Shown here one piece after another: positions 20,101 through 27,420 of a DNA stretch of 64,000 nucleotides. Under the pieces are notes generated by a model. The model made no database searches, had not been told where the DNA came from, and worked only from the letters and a program-made list of their open reading frames with translations. The position numbers and the translations under genes are program-made. The stretch lies in contig CAVUKN010000005.1 of the NCBI GenBank assembly GCA_963742105.1, positions 1,612,001 through 1,676,000 on the forward strand, in the 5' to 3' direction. Each line of letters begins with the position of its first letter. The first letter of the stretch is position 1. The stretch is from Gp6-AA40 sp963742105. GTDB taxonomy: Bacteria; Acidobacteriota; Vicinamibacteria; Vicinamibacterales; UBA2999.

Positions 20101-20515
20101 TGCGTGTCCGCGGAATGCCGGCGAGGTACCGCGCAAAGCGCGAAGAGGGCTCCTCGCACTCGAGAAACGGCCGCAGCTCACGGGCCTGCCATTCGCTGTA
20201 CGCGAAGGGAAAGTGCTCGGCCGAGTCTTCCACGAAGAAGTCGAACGGGTTGTAGACCGACAACTCGGCCACGAGGTTGACCGTGATCTTCAACTCGCGC
20301 ACCAGCTCGGGAAACGTCAGACGGGCGAGATAGTTGCTCTGCGGATCCTGCTGCCAGTGCACGAAGTGACCAGCGGGCTCGACCACCATCGTGTACGACA
20401 CGATCGGGGTCCGGCAGTGCGGCGCCGGCCGCAGGCGCACGAGCTGGGGCGACAGGGAAACCAGCCGGTCGTAGCGGTAGTGGGTGACGTGAGTGAGCGC
20501 AGCGTGGATCGACAC
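17129..20515 (-). CDS. Transglutaminase plus DUF2126 large protein
   Basis: 1128 residues if read from the GTG at 20515 (SIHAALTHVTHYRYDRLVSL), the usual N-terminus of this family; the frame remains open 43 codons further upstream. Residues about 1-290: transglutaminase N-domain and core with RSGSCRDTTWLLVQLL (Cys), DLHAWCEAYVPG (His) and WIGLDPTSG (Asp). The rest is the DUF2126 domain (MGGEPTFVGIDDRDAAEWN, YADERRDYGFGAPDAERFLR, HVGTGGGNHMVLGGSTPADS, GGCGYHVMHPGGRNYDRFPV). The family always travels with alpha-E and CP-ATP-grasp genes, as here. First gene of the operon 20515 to 13623. Confidence 0.9.
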   Translation of the reverse strand: MSIHAALTHVTHYRYDRLVSLSPQLVRLRPAPHCRTPIVSYTMVVEPAGHFVHWQQDPQSNYLARLTFPELVRELKITVNLVAELSVYNPFDFFVEDSAEHFPFAYSEWQARELRPFLECEEPSSRFARYLAGIPRTRTRTVDFLVGLNRQLCDDIGYVIRLDPGVQTTDQTLEQRSGSCRDTTWLLVQLLRHLGIAARFVSGYLVQLVPDVKSLDGPSGPEADFTDLHAWCEAYVPGAGWIGLDPTSGLLAGEGHIPLSCTPDPVSAAPVTGAVDDCEVEFTHRMEVHRIYESPRVTRPYSEAQWQAITAMGHHVDGELQRLDVRLTMGGEPTFVGIDDRDAAEWNTDALGPTKRLRAADLLWRLRCHYAPTGVVHFGQGKWYPGEQLPRWALTCYWRKDGEPAWRDRSLYADERRDYGFGAPDAERFLRRLAATLGVTDEHVVSGYEDTFYYLWRERRLPVNVDPFEARLDDEMERDRLRRVFSAGLSAAVGHALPLARGADGTWRTGPWHLRGERMYLIPGDSAMGYRLPLESLPWASDVDYPYLRDHDPFEERPPLPPHSVAGQTSRSPAAVPVGLALPVQQSPGGAEKAHLTQDHAGGTHAVTTNNADAVPSRVQSAASVVRTALCTEVRNGVLYIFLPPVPDAADYLELAAAVESTASALQMPVLLEGYPPPYDPRLEHFQITPDPGVIEVNVQPATSWDRLVEQTTTLYEEAHQSRLTTDKFMLDGRHVGTGGGNHMVLGGSTPADSPFLRRPDLLQSLVAFWHNHPSLSYLLSGLFLGPTSQAPRVDEARHDSVYELEIAFAQIPDSGVADRVPPWLVDRLFRHLLTDVTGNTHRAEFCIDKLYSPDSSSGRRGLLEMRAFEMPPHARMSVAQQLLLRALVTRFWREPYTAKLTRWGTELHDRFMLPWFVRQDFDDVLEDLGRNGFPFQFEWFAPHFEFRFPLYGEVAVRGTHLLLRQALEPWHVLGEEDSAGGTVRFVDSSVERLELQVTGLTPDRYAVTCNGRAIPLQPTGRNGEYVAGVRYRAWQPPSALHPTIRVHAPLTFDIVDTWLERSLGGCGYHVMHPGGRNYDRFPVNSYEAESRRLARFSRLAHTPGRVQVAPASPSREFPYTLDLRTPH

Positions 20516-20631
20516 TGTACGTATCGTAGCTGTCCGGTTCAGATTCGCACGGCTGAATGCGACCACGCGCCGCGGCGAGAGCACAACCACCGACAGTTGT
20601 GGCCGTTGCCGTCGCAATCCATCAAAAACGT

Positions 20632-20650
20632 GGTTTTTGAACACGAACCA
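20632..20650. promoter_or_regulatory. 19-bp palindrome in a divergent intergenic region
   Basis: TCAAAAAC-GTG-GTTTTTGA, a perfect 8-bp inverted repeat with a 3-base centre, AT-rich in GC-rich surroundings. It is placed between the DUF2126 operon (minus) and the M15 peptidase gene (plus), 57 bp before the latter. A second, shorter inverted repeat (CACAAC...GTTGTG) lies about 30 bp away. The position suits an operator for both units; no regulator gene is visible nearby. Confidence 0.45.
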
Positions 20651-20706
20651 GAGAACCGGAAGCGGAAGGGCGAACTGCTGTTCCGGGTGCGCGCTACCAT
20701 CACGGC

Positions 20707-21267
20707 ATGAGCGCGTACGCGGAACGCATTGCGCAGCACCTGCAGGAACTCGGCATCACCACGTCGTACGCCGCCGATCGAGGCCTGCCGTTATGCGAAG
20801 AGCCGGCGGAAGTCGTTCTCGTGGGACTCGATATTTTCGGACGTGCCCGTCACCTCGAGCCGACGGCCGCGCGCAAGTGGAGCGAGATGCGTGATGCGGC
20901 CAGGGCGGACGGCCTCGATCTGCTTCTGGTCTCCGCCTTCAGGAGCGTCGACTATCAGCGCGCCATCTTCGATCGAAAACTGTCGCAGGGCGTACCGATC
21001 GAAGAGATCCTGCGCATCAATGCCGCGCCGGGGTTCAGCGAGCATCACACCGGCCGAGCGGTCGACATCGCCACCCGCGGCTGCCCGCCGCTGACCGAGG
21101 CGTTCGACGCGACGGAGGCGTTCGTGTGGCTGACGAAACACGCCGGCCGATTCAACTTCGTCTTGAGTTACCCGCGCGACAACCCGTTCGGCATCGTCTA
21201 CGAACCGTGGCACTGGGCAATGGAAGCGAGGAATCAGGAATCAGGAATCAGGAATCATGAATCGTGA
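20707..21267 (+). CDS. M15-family D-alanyl-D-alanine carboxypeptidase-like protein
   Basis: 186 residues with all VanY/M15B landmarks: LLLVSAFRSVDYQRAIFDR, SEHHTGRAVDIATRG (zinc His and Asp near residues 113-120) and YEPWHWAME (zinc His169). Such enzymes remove the terminal D-Ala from peptidoglycan stem peptides. No signal peptide is evident, so it may be cytoplasmic or the start may be wrong. It is divergent from the transglutaminase/ATP-grasp operon. The last residues (NQESGIRNHES) and the stop are encoded by a GGAATCA/TGAATCG heptad array. Confidence 0.85.
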   Translation: MSAYAERIAQHLQELGITTSYAADRGLPLCEEPAEVVLVGLDIFGRARHLEPTAARKWSEMRDAARADGLDLLLVSAFRSVDYQRAIFDRKLSQGVPIEEILRINAAPGFSEHHTGRAVDIATRGCPPLTEAFDATEAFVWLTKHAGRFNFVLSYPRDNPFGIVYEPWHWAMEARNQESGIRNHES

Positions 21268-21278
21268 ATCGTGAATCG
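21230..21278. repeat. Heptad array (GGAATCA x4, TGAATCG x3)
   Basis: Seven units in exact register, switching class in the middle; it begins about 35 bp inside the M15 peptidase coding sequence, provides its stop (TGA) and continues past it. Confidence 0.9.
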
Positions 21279-21308
21279 TGAAGGGTGCTTGATATCCGCC
21301 GGTCATTC

Positions 21309-21400
21309 ACGTGACGTGACCCACGGAGTCACGGCGCCACAAGGTTGAATGTGTTCTCCGTGTCTTCGTGTCTCCGTGGCCAACGTCCGTGACCCGCGAC
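21309..21400. repeat. 8-bp-period inverted element (CTCCGTGT class), copy 1
   Basis: Right side CTCCGTGT, CTTCGTGT, CTCCGTGG in 8-bp steps followed by CCAACGTCCGTGACCCGCG; left side a degenerate CCACGGAGTCACGG. The same element, better preserved on the left, occurs at 57831. The 21268-21429 gap holds this and the preceding heptad array and nothing else that I can see. Confidence 0.75.
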
Positions 21401-21429
21401 TGTCTTACCCGTCGCGGCTCACGATTGAT

Positions 21430-22215
21430 CTAGTCGCGCTGGAACGCGGCGAACATCGCGCCCTGGGGATCGGTCAGGATCGCGAAACGTCCGGTTCCTG
21501 GAATCGGTGCCGGGCCGATCATCAGCTTGCCGCCGCTGGCGGTGGCAGTGCTGATGCCAGTGTCCAGGCTTGCGATCTGGAAATATGGCATCCAGTACGA
21601 CGGGATGTGCGCCGGCATCTCCTTCGGCGTTTCCATGATGCCGCCCATCGGCTGCCCGCCAACGCTGAACTCGCGGTACTCGGCGGGCGTGCCGGCGCCG
21701 CCGTGCTTGATGGCCCAGCCAAACATCCCGGTATAGAACGCCTCGGCCTTCTTCGGATCTCTCGTCGTCAGCTCGCTCCAGCAGAGTGCGCCCGGCTCGT
21801 TGTTGATTTTGACGCCGATGTGTTCCTTCGGCTGCCACAGGTTGAAGATCGCGCCCGCCGGATCCTGGATGACCGCCATCCTCCCGTGATTCATCACGTC
21901 GAACGGTTGCGCCTCGACCTTTCCACCAAGGCTCTCCACTTTCTTCGCCGCCGCATCGGCATCGTCAACGGTGACGTAGAGGCTCCAGTGCGGCGGGATC
22001 CTCATCTCGAGTTCCTGCGGATGCTGCCCCGCCGCCGCGGCGACGTCACGCTCGCGGATCGTGAAGATCGTGTATACGCCGTTCGGTCCCATGTCGTGCT
22101 CGACGATGTTCCAGCCGAAGATCGAGCGATAGAACGCAACGGCCGCTTTCGGGTCAGTGGTGGCGAGTTCAACCCACGAGAACGCTCCGGCGGGATGAGA
22201 CGAGACGTCAGGCAC
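21430..22215 (-). CDS. Two-domain VOC (glyoxalase/bleomycin resistance fold) protein
   Basis: 261 residues from a GTG start with AAAGGAG upstream. Two VOC modules: 1 starts FSWVELATTDPKAAVAFYRS, 2 starts LCWSELTTRDPKKAEAFYTG; each ends in a beta-alpha-beta-beta-beta unit (AVIQDPAGAIFNLWQPKE; AILTDPQGAMFAAFQ). Metal-dependent enzymes (glyoxalase, dioxygenase, epimerase) and binding proteins share this fold, so activity is not predicted. It lies 11 bp after the nucleobase permease gene and is probably the third gene of the preA operon. Intact. Confidence 0.85.
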   Translation of the reverse strand: MPDVSSHPAGAFSWVELATTDPKAAVAFYRSIFGWNIVEHDMGPNGVYTIFTIRERDVAAAAGQHPQELEMRIPPHWSLYVTVDDADAAAKKVESLGGKVEAQPFDVMNHGRMAVIQDPAGAIFNLWQPKEHIGVKINNEPGALCWSELTTRDPKKAEAFYTGMFGWAIKHGGAGTPAEYREFSVGGQPMGGIMETPKEMPAHIPSYWMPYFQIASLDTGISTATASGGKLMIGPAPIPGTGRFAILTDPQGAMFAAFQRD

Positions 22216-22226
22216 GATGCACTCCT

Positions 22227-23681
22227 TTACCCCCGCCGGTCCCGGCTGCGGGACACGGCGAGGTACAGCACGAAGCTCAATCCGAACGTGACGAACCAGG
22301 CGTAGGTGTAAAGCGTGTCGAAGACCGTCGGGTTGGTGACCTGGCCGCCTGGCGTGATGGCGGCCCGCACAAACCCGGGGACGACCGGCGCAACCGAAAC
22401 GATCAGAACCACGACCGCTCGGATGTTGATCCCGTTGGTGTACGAGTACGCGCCGTTCTCTTTGAACAGGTCAGGCACGGATAGCTTCTGGCGGCGGATG
22501 ATCCAGTAGTCGGCGATCAGGATGCCACCGAGCGCGCCCATCAGGCTGCTGTAGCCGACCAGCCAGTTGAAGATGTAGGCCGAGGCGTCGGAGTAGAGCT
22601 TCCACGGGAACATCAGGATGCCGATCACGGCGGTGATCACTCCGCCGGTGACGAAACTGATCTTCCGCGGATTCAGGTGGGAAAAGTCGTTCGCGGGCGA
22701 CACGATGTTCGCGGCCATGTTGGTGTGCAACTGCGCACAGAGCACCACCATCGCCGCGACGATGATGACCAGCGGCGAGCCGATCCGGGAAATCACTTCG
22801 ATGGGATCCCAGATGGCCATGCCGTACAGCACGATCGTTGCGCTCGTGACCGCAACGCCAACGAATGCGAACGCGGTCATCGTCGTCGGCAGGCCGAGTG
22901 CCTGTCCCAGCGCCTGCGACCGCTGATTACGGGCATAACGGGTGAAGTCGGGGATGTTGAGGCTGAGCGTTGCCCAGTAGCCGACGTTCGCCGTGAGCGC
23001 GGCAGGAAAGAGCGCCCAGAAGTCGCCATGACCCTTCTGCAATTGCGCTGACGTCTCGAGGATGTAACCGAGCCCGCCTGCCTGTCGCACCGCCCAGGCC
23101 AGCAGCACGAGCGAACCGGTCATCAATACGGGAGCGACCATGCCGCTGAGGACTTTGATGGCTTCGATGCCGCGCAGGATGATGGCGAGCTGAATCAACC
23201 AGAACACGCCGAAACCGATGGCCCTCAGGCCCGGCGTGGTGGCAAGTGACGGAATCGCCGCTGATACGAGAGCCACCACCGCGAGCCCGCCAATCCAGGT
23301 CTGGATGCCGAACCATCCGCAGGCGACGATCGCCCGCAGGAGCGCCGGAATGTTCGCGCCACGCACGCCGAAACTGGCGCGACAGAGCACCGGGAACGAG
23401 ATGCCGTACTTCGTGCCGGCATGGGCGTTGAGGATCATCGGCACGAGCACGACGCTGTTGCCGGCGAGGATCGTGACCAGCGCCTGCCACCAGTTCATGC
23501 CCTGCTGCATCAGGCCTGACGCGAGCGTATAGGTGGTGATCACCACGCTCATTCCGATCCAGAGTGCCGCGATGTGGTAGGTGGACCAGGTCCGTCGCGA
23601 CAGCGGCGTCGGTGCGAGATCAGGATTCCAGAGAGGGCTGCCGGACAGATCCTCGCTGGTCTCGACGAAGTCGACCGACAT
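22227..23681 (-). CDS. NCS1-family nucleobase/hydantoin:cation symporter
   Basis: 484 residues, about 12 hydrophobic membrane segments. N-terminal NPDLAPTPLSRRTWSTYHIA and the first segment ALWIGMSVVITTYTLASGL match the NCS1 signature region; GISFPVLCRASFGVRGANIP and YARNQRSQALGQALGLP are also typical. NCS1 members import uracil, allantoin, hydantoins or cytosine with H+ or Na+. Because it sits between preA and the VOC gene beside a complete reductive pyrimidine pathway, uracil/thymine or dihydropyrimidine uptake is the best guess. Starts 3 bp after the preA stop. Intact. Confidence 0.9.
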   Translation of the reverse strand: MSVDFVETSEDLSGSPLWNPDLAPTPLSRRTWSTYHIAALWIGMSVVITTYTLASGLMQQGMNWWQALVTILAGNSVVLVPMILNAHAGTKYGISFPVLCRASFGVRGANIPALLRAIVACGWFGIQTWIGGLAVVALVSAAIPSLATTPGLRAIGFGVFWLIQLAIILRGIEAIKVLSGMVAPVLMTGSLVLLAWAVRQAGGLGYILETSAQLQKGHGDFWALFPAALTANVGYWATLSLNIPDFTRYARNQRSQALGQALGLPTTMTAFAFVGVAVTSATIVLYGMAIWDPIEVISRIGSPLVIIVAAMVVLCAQLHTNMAANIVSPANDFSHLNPRKISFVTGGVITAVIGILMFPWKLYSDASAYIFNWLVGYSSLMGALGGILIADYWIIRRQKLSVPDLFKENGAYSYTNGINIRAVVVLIVSVAPVVPGFVRAAITPGGQVTNPTVFDTLYTYAWFVTFGLSFVLYLAVSRSRDRRG

Positions 23682-23684
23682 GCT

Positions 23685-24824
23685 CTAGGCCTGCCGGTCG
23701 CCGATGGCCTCGACGGGCGCGGTCGTGGCCGCGTAGCCCTCGGTGTCGTAGCCGCCGTGATACGCCTTCGAGTCGGGCCGCCGGATTTGCGAGTGAGCGA
23801 CGACGCGATCGCGCCGCAGCCCGCGGAAGTCCTCCAGCGACGACCATCCGCGCGCGTCCATCGTCTGCTGCATGCCGGCGAGCAATTGCCGGATCACGTT
23901 GGGCCCGATCGCGTGGTCGAGCATGGCCGCCGTGCACACCTGCACCGTCCCGCAGCCGAGCAGGAAGTAATTCAGCGCCTGCGAAAAGTCGGCGATGCCA
24001 CCGATGCCCGAAAAGGATTTGTCCGGGAACGCCTGCGTCATCTGCGCCATCTTCGCCATCGACATCGGCAGAATGGCCGGGCCACCCATCCCGCCGCTCG
24101 AGACGTAGCCGTCGACATTCATCTCGAATTCGAGGGTTTCAGGGTCGATCGGCGGCAGCGAGGGGAACGTGTTCGAAGACGTGATGGCGTCGGCGCCGCC
24201 GAGGAACGCACCGCGCGCCTCCACGACGATGTCGGTCGTGGACGGGGTGAGCTTGGCCCAGACGGGCACGCGCGCGACCTCCTTGACGACGTCCGTCACG
24301 ATCGAGATCTGTTCGGTGTCCTTACCGATGTTGGACCCCATGTCCTTCCGGTCCATGTGCGGGCAGGAGAGGTTCAACTCGAGTGCGTCGGCACCCTGGT
24401 CCTGACAGGCCTGCGCCAGGTGCTGCCAGTGGCGCAGCTCGTCGTCGCTGCCGGAGCCTGCCATGATTGACGCAACGAGGATGCGATTCGGGAACGCCGC
24501 CTTGATGTGTCTGAGTTTCGGAATCCACCAGTCGAGCGGTTTGTCGGAAATGAGCTCCCAGTTCCACGACGAGTGCAGCGCGGTGCCCGGTCGCTTTTTC
24601 ATCGACAGGCTCGCTGAATCCGGCGTCGAACGGAGAAACTTCGTCTTCGGTCCGTCGACGTTGACAACTGGGTGCAATCCGATCGTCTTGGTCACGACGC
24701 CGCCCCATCCGGCGTCGAACGCGCGCATGATGTTGCTGTCCGATTCGGTCGGCGGCGCAGAGGCCAGCAGGAACGGATTCTCGAACCGCAGGCCAGTGAA
24801 GGTGACAGCGAGTTGCGCACCCAT
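23685..24824 (-). CDS. preA: Dihydropyrimidine dehydrogenase catalytic subunit (PreA-like)
   Basis: 379 residues from the ATG at 24824 (GAQLAVTFTGLRFENPFLLA). FMN-binding TIM barrel of the dihydroorotate/dihydropyrimidine dehydrogenase family: SAPPTESDSNIMRAFDAGWG, GGVVTKTIGLHPV, ELNLSCPHMDRKDMGSNIGK, VPVWAKLTPSTTDI, FSGIGGIADFSQALNYFLLG. It would reduce uracil or thymine at C5-C6. Odd features: E. coli PreA ends in a cysteine-rich 2[4Fe-4S] domain, absent here, and no PreT flavoprotein partner is in the window. First gene of the minus operon, divergent from the pathway's other enzymes. Confidence 0.85.
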   Translation of the reverse strand: MGAQLAVTFTGLRFENPFLLASAPPTESDSNIMRAFDAGWGGVVTKTIGLHPVVNVDGPKTKFLRSTPDSASLSMKKRPGTALHSSWNWELISDKPLDWWIPKLRHIKAAFPNRILVASIMAGSGSDDELRHWQHLAQACQDQGADALELNLSCPHMDRKDMGSNIGKDTEQISIVTDVVKEVARVPVWAKLTPSTTDIVVEARGAFLGGADAITSSNTFPSLPPIDPETLEFEMNVDGYVSSGGMGGPAILPMSMAKMAQMTQAFPDKSFSGIGGIADFSQALNYFLLGCGTVQVCTAAMLDHAIGPNVIRQLLAGMQQTMDARGWSSLEDFRGLRRDRVVAHSQIRRPDSKAYHGGYDTEGYAATTAPVEAIGDRQA

Positions 24825-24836
24825 GGGGCACCTCAA

Positions 24837-24891
24837 AGGGAAGCGGTAACTATACCCCTATAATGGCGCTCTTTCCGGGGGTGGTGCAGGT
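24837..24891. promoter_or_regulatory. Divergent promoter region of the pyrimidine locus
   Basis: The 67-bp gap between the two divergent operons contains TATAAT (24859-24864), suitably placed before the plus-strand gene, and TATAGT on the opposite strand (24854-24849) suitable for preA. No good -35 boxes are visible, so this is a position-based proposal. Confidence 0.35.
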
Positions 24892-26343
24892 ATGGCCGAC
24901 GATACGGTTCTGTCGAATTTCATCAACGGGCGCTGGATCTCTTCGTCCGCAACCGCACACCTCGACGTCACGAATCCCGCGCGCGGCGTGGTGATCGCGC
25001 GGACGCCGCTGTCGCTGGCGAAGGACGTCGATGCCGCCGTCCGCGCCGCCTCCGCGGCATTCCCGGGGTGGAGCGAGACACCGCCCGTAGTGCGGGCCCG
25101 GACGATGTTCCGGTTCAGGCAACTGCTGGAAGAGCATTTCGACGAACTCGCGCGGCTGGTCACCACGGAGCACGGCAAGACGCTCGACGAATCGCGCGGC
25201 AGCATCCGTCGGGCGATCGAATGCGTCGAAGTCGCGTGCGGCGCTCCGTCCCTGCTCATGGGGTACGGCCTGGAAAACGTGTCGACAGGTATCGATTGCG
25301 TCGCGATGCGGCAGCCGATCGGGGTGTGCGCCGCAATTGCGCCGTTCAATTTCCCGGCGATGGTGCCGCTCTGGTTCCTCCCCTTCGCGGTGGCCTGCGG
25401 CAACACCTTCGTCCTCAAACCATCCGAGCAGGTACCGTTGTCGCAGCAGCGGATGTTCGAGCTGCTCGAGAAGTGTGACCTTCCGCCCGGCGTCGTCAAC
25501 ATGGTGCACGGGGGGAGAGAGGTCGTGGAAGCGATCTGCGATCATCCGGACATCAAGGCGGTGTCGTTTGTTGGCTCGACCCCGGTGGCCAGGCTGGTCT
25601 ATCAACGCGCGACCAACAGTGGCAAGCGGGTGCAGGCGCTCGGCGGCGCGAAAAACTTCATCGTCGTGATGCCGGATGCGAATCTGGACAAGGCGATCCC
25701 GATCATTTCGGAGTCGTTTTACGGGTGTGCCGGCGAGCGCTGCTTGGCAGGCAGCATCCTCGTGCCGATCGGCGAAGCCCATGCCGAAGTCCGCGATCGG
25801 ATGGTGGCGGCGGCAGAATCGATCACGGTGGGCGATGGTCTCGAGCCGGGCGTAACCATGGGGCCGGTCATCAGTGCCAGACACAAGGAGCGCGTGCTCG
25901 GCTACGTCGAGCAGGGTCTCAAGGAAGGCGCGAAGCTGGTGGCCGACGGACGGGCGCGCCCATTGCCTTCGGCGGGGTATTTCGTCGGCCCGTCGGTCTT
26001 CGACGACGTCTCGCTGGAGATGAAGATCGGGCGCGAGGAAATCTTCGGTCCGGTGGCCACGGTGGCGCCGGCCAGGGACCTGGACGAAGTGTTCCAGATG
26101 ATGCAGATGCATCCCAACGCGAACGCGACGTCGATCTTCACGTCGAGCGGCAAGGCGGCGCGCGAGTTCGCGCACCGGGCGACGGCGTCGATGGTCGGCG
26201 TCAACATCGGCGTGGCGGCGCCGATGGCGTACTTCCCGTTTGGCGGCGCCCGCGACAGCTTCTTCGGCGACCTGAAGGTCCATGGACGTGATGCCTTCGA
26301 GTTCTATACGGACAAGAAGGTCACGATCTCCAGGTGGTTCTAG
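24892..26343 (+). CDS. mmsA: (Methyl)malonate-semialdehyde dehydrogenase, CoA-acylating
   Basis: 483 residues, aldehyde dehydrogenase superfamily with the MmsA hallmarks: PIGVCAAIAPFNFPAMVPLW, FVLKPSEQVPLSQQRMFELL, VSFVGSTPVARLVYQRATNS and the catalytic Cys284 in YGCAGERCLAGSI. It oxidises malonic or methylmalonic semialdehyde with NAD+ and CoA to acetyl-CoA or propionyl-CoA. In this position it finishes uracil/thymine (beta-alanine, beta-aminoisobutyrate) breakdown. First gene of the plus-strand operon. Intact. Confidence 0.9.
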   Translation: MADDTVLSNFINGRWISSSATAHLDVTNPARGVVIARTPLSLAKDVDAAVRAASAAFPGWSETPPVVRARTMFRFRQLLEEHFDELARLVTTEHGKTLDESRGSIRRAIECVEVACGAPSLLMGYGLENVSTGIDCVAMRQPIGVCAAIAPFNFPAMVPLWFLPFAVACGNTFVLKPSEQVPLSQQRMFELLEKCDLPPGVVNMVHGGREVVEAICDHPDIKAVSFVGSTPVARLVYQRATNSGKRVQALGGAKNFIVVMPDANLDKAIPIISESFYGCAGERCLAGSILVPIGEAHAEVRDRMVAAAESITVGDGLEPGVTMGPVISARHKERVLGYVEQGLKEGAKLVADGRARPLPSAGYFVGPSVFDDVSLEMKIGREEIFGPVATVAPARDLDEVFQMMQMHPNANATSIFTSSGKAAREFAHRATASMVGVNIGVAAPMAYFPFGGARDSFFGDLKVHGRDAFEFYTDKKVTISRWF

Positions 26344-26365
26344 ATGAGGAGTCGTTTCATCCTAG

Positions 26366-26385
26366 GGCGGGGCTTCAACCCCGCC
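26366..26385. repeat. REP-like palindrome
   Basis: GGCGGGG-CTTCAA-CCCCGCC preceded by CCTAG, in the 70-bp gap inside the operon. Shares the TAGGGCGGG...CCCGCC pattern with copies near 35.3 and 62.8 kb. Confidence 0.75.
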
Positions 26386-26413
26386 TCGCGGCCCGCGCTA
26401 CAACGAGGTGTCC

Positions 26414-27286
26414 ATGCCACGTAAGGTCCTTGGCGGCCTGATTCAGGCTGCGTCGCCGATCACGGATCCGGCGGTGCCGATCGACAAGATCCGGCAGGCG
26501 TCAATCGACGTGCATCTGCCGTTGATCGAAGAGGCGGGCAAGCGCGGGGTGCAGATCCTTGGTCTGCAGGAAGTGTTCAACGGACCGTACTTCTGTCCGT
26601 CGCAGGATCCCCACTGGTACGACATCGCGGAGCCGGTGCCCGGGCCGACGACGGACCTCATGGCGGGCTACGCGAAGCAGTTCAACATGGCGATGGTTGT
26701 TCCCGTCTACGAGCGGGAGGCTGCCGGCGTCTACTACAACACCGCCGCGGTGTTCGACAACGATGGCAGCTATCTCGGGAAGTACCGGAAGAACCACATT
26801 CCGCACACGTCAGGGTTCTGGGAAAAGTACTTCTTCAAACCCGGGAACCTCGGCTACCCGGTGTTCCAGACGCGATACGCGAAGGTTGGCGTTTACATCT
26901 GCTACGACCGTCATTTTCCCGAAGGGGCACGGCTGCTCGGATTGAACGGGGCGGAGATCGTCTTCAACCCGTCGGCGACCGTCGCCGGTCTGTCACAGTA
27001 TCTCTGGAAGCTGGAGCAGCCGGCGCACGCCGTAGCGAACGGCTATTTCATGGCCTGCAGTAACCGGGTCGGGACCGAAGCGCCGTGGAACATCGGCCGC
27101 TTCTATGGCTCGTCATACTTCGTCGACCCGCGCGGGAACTTCCTGGCGACGGCATCCGAGGACAAGACCGAACTGATCACGGCGGAACTGGACCTCGACA
27201 TGATCGAGGAGGTCCGGCGCGTCTGGCAGTTCTATCGCGATCGCCGGCCCGAGACGTACGCGGACATGGCCGAGCAGCTGCCTTGA
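26414..27286 (+). CDS. Beta-ureidopropionase / N-carbamoyl amidohydrolase (nitrilase superfamily)
   Basis: 290 residues from the ATG at 26414. The Glu-Lys-Cys triad of the superfamily is visible: Glu53 in LGLQEVFNGPYF, Lys126 in GKYRKNHIPH and Cys163 in GVYICYDRHFPEGARLLG. The close fit of PYFCPSQDPHWYDIAEPVPG to eukaryotic-type beta-ureidopropionases supports hydrolysis of N-carbamoyl-beta-alanine (or the thymine-derived homologue) to beta-alanine, CO2 and ammonia. It lies between the semialdehyde dehydrogenase and dihydropyrimidinase genes. Intact. Confidence 0.9.
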   Translation: MPRKVLGGLIQAASPITDPAVPIDKIRQASIDVHLPLIEEAGKRGVQILGLQEVFNGPYFCPSQDPHWYDIAEPVPGPTTDLMAGYAKQFNMAMVVPVYEREAAGVYYNTAAVFDNDGSYLGKYRKNHIPHTSGFWEKYFFKPGNLGYPVFQTRYAKVGVYICYDRHFPEGARLLGLNGAEIVFNPSATVAGLSQYLWKLEQPAHAVANGYFMACSNRVGTEAPWNIGRFYGSSYFVDPRGNFLATASEDKTELITAELDLDMIEEVRRVWQFYRDRRPETYADMAEQLP

Positions 27287-27292
27287 GAGCGA

Positions 27293-27417
27293 CTTGGTCT
27301 TTGGACTTTAGTCTTTGGTGTTGGTCCTTGGACTTCAGCTCGCCCCTGGTTACGGCGCAGCACCCATAACCAAAGACGAAAGACCAAAGACCAAAGACCA
27401 AAGACCAAAGACAAAAG
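27293..27417. repeat. Inverted heptad array (TTTGGTC / ACCAAAG class)
   Basis: Left arm (27293-27334): CTTGGTC, TTTGGAC, TTTAGTC, TTTGGTG, TTGGTCC, TTGGACT. Right arm (27369-27417): ACCAAAG, ACGAAAG, ACCAAAG x4, ACAAAAG. The arms are complementary. The array fills the whole gap inside the operon and ends 3 bases before the dihydropyrimidinase ATG, leaving no conventional Shine-Dalgarno site. Confidence 0.92.
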
Positions 27418-27420
27418 TCC

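Noticed and set aside
20516..20644. Longer N-terminus of the DUF2126 protein
   Set aside because: Family homology begins at the GTG (20515); the extension contains the palindrome and likely promoter region.
24850..26283. 477-codon frame antisense to the semialdehyde dehydrogenase gene
   Set aside because: Shadow frame; the plus-strand protein has all catalytic residues.
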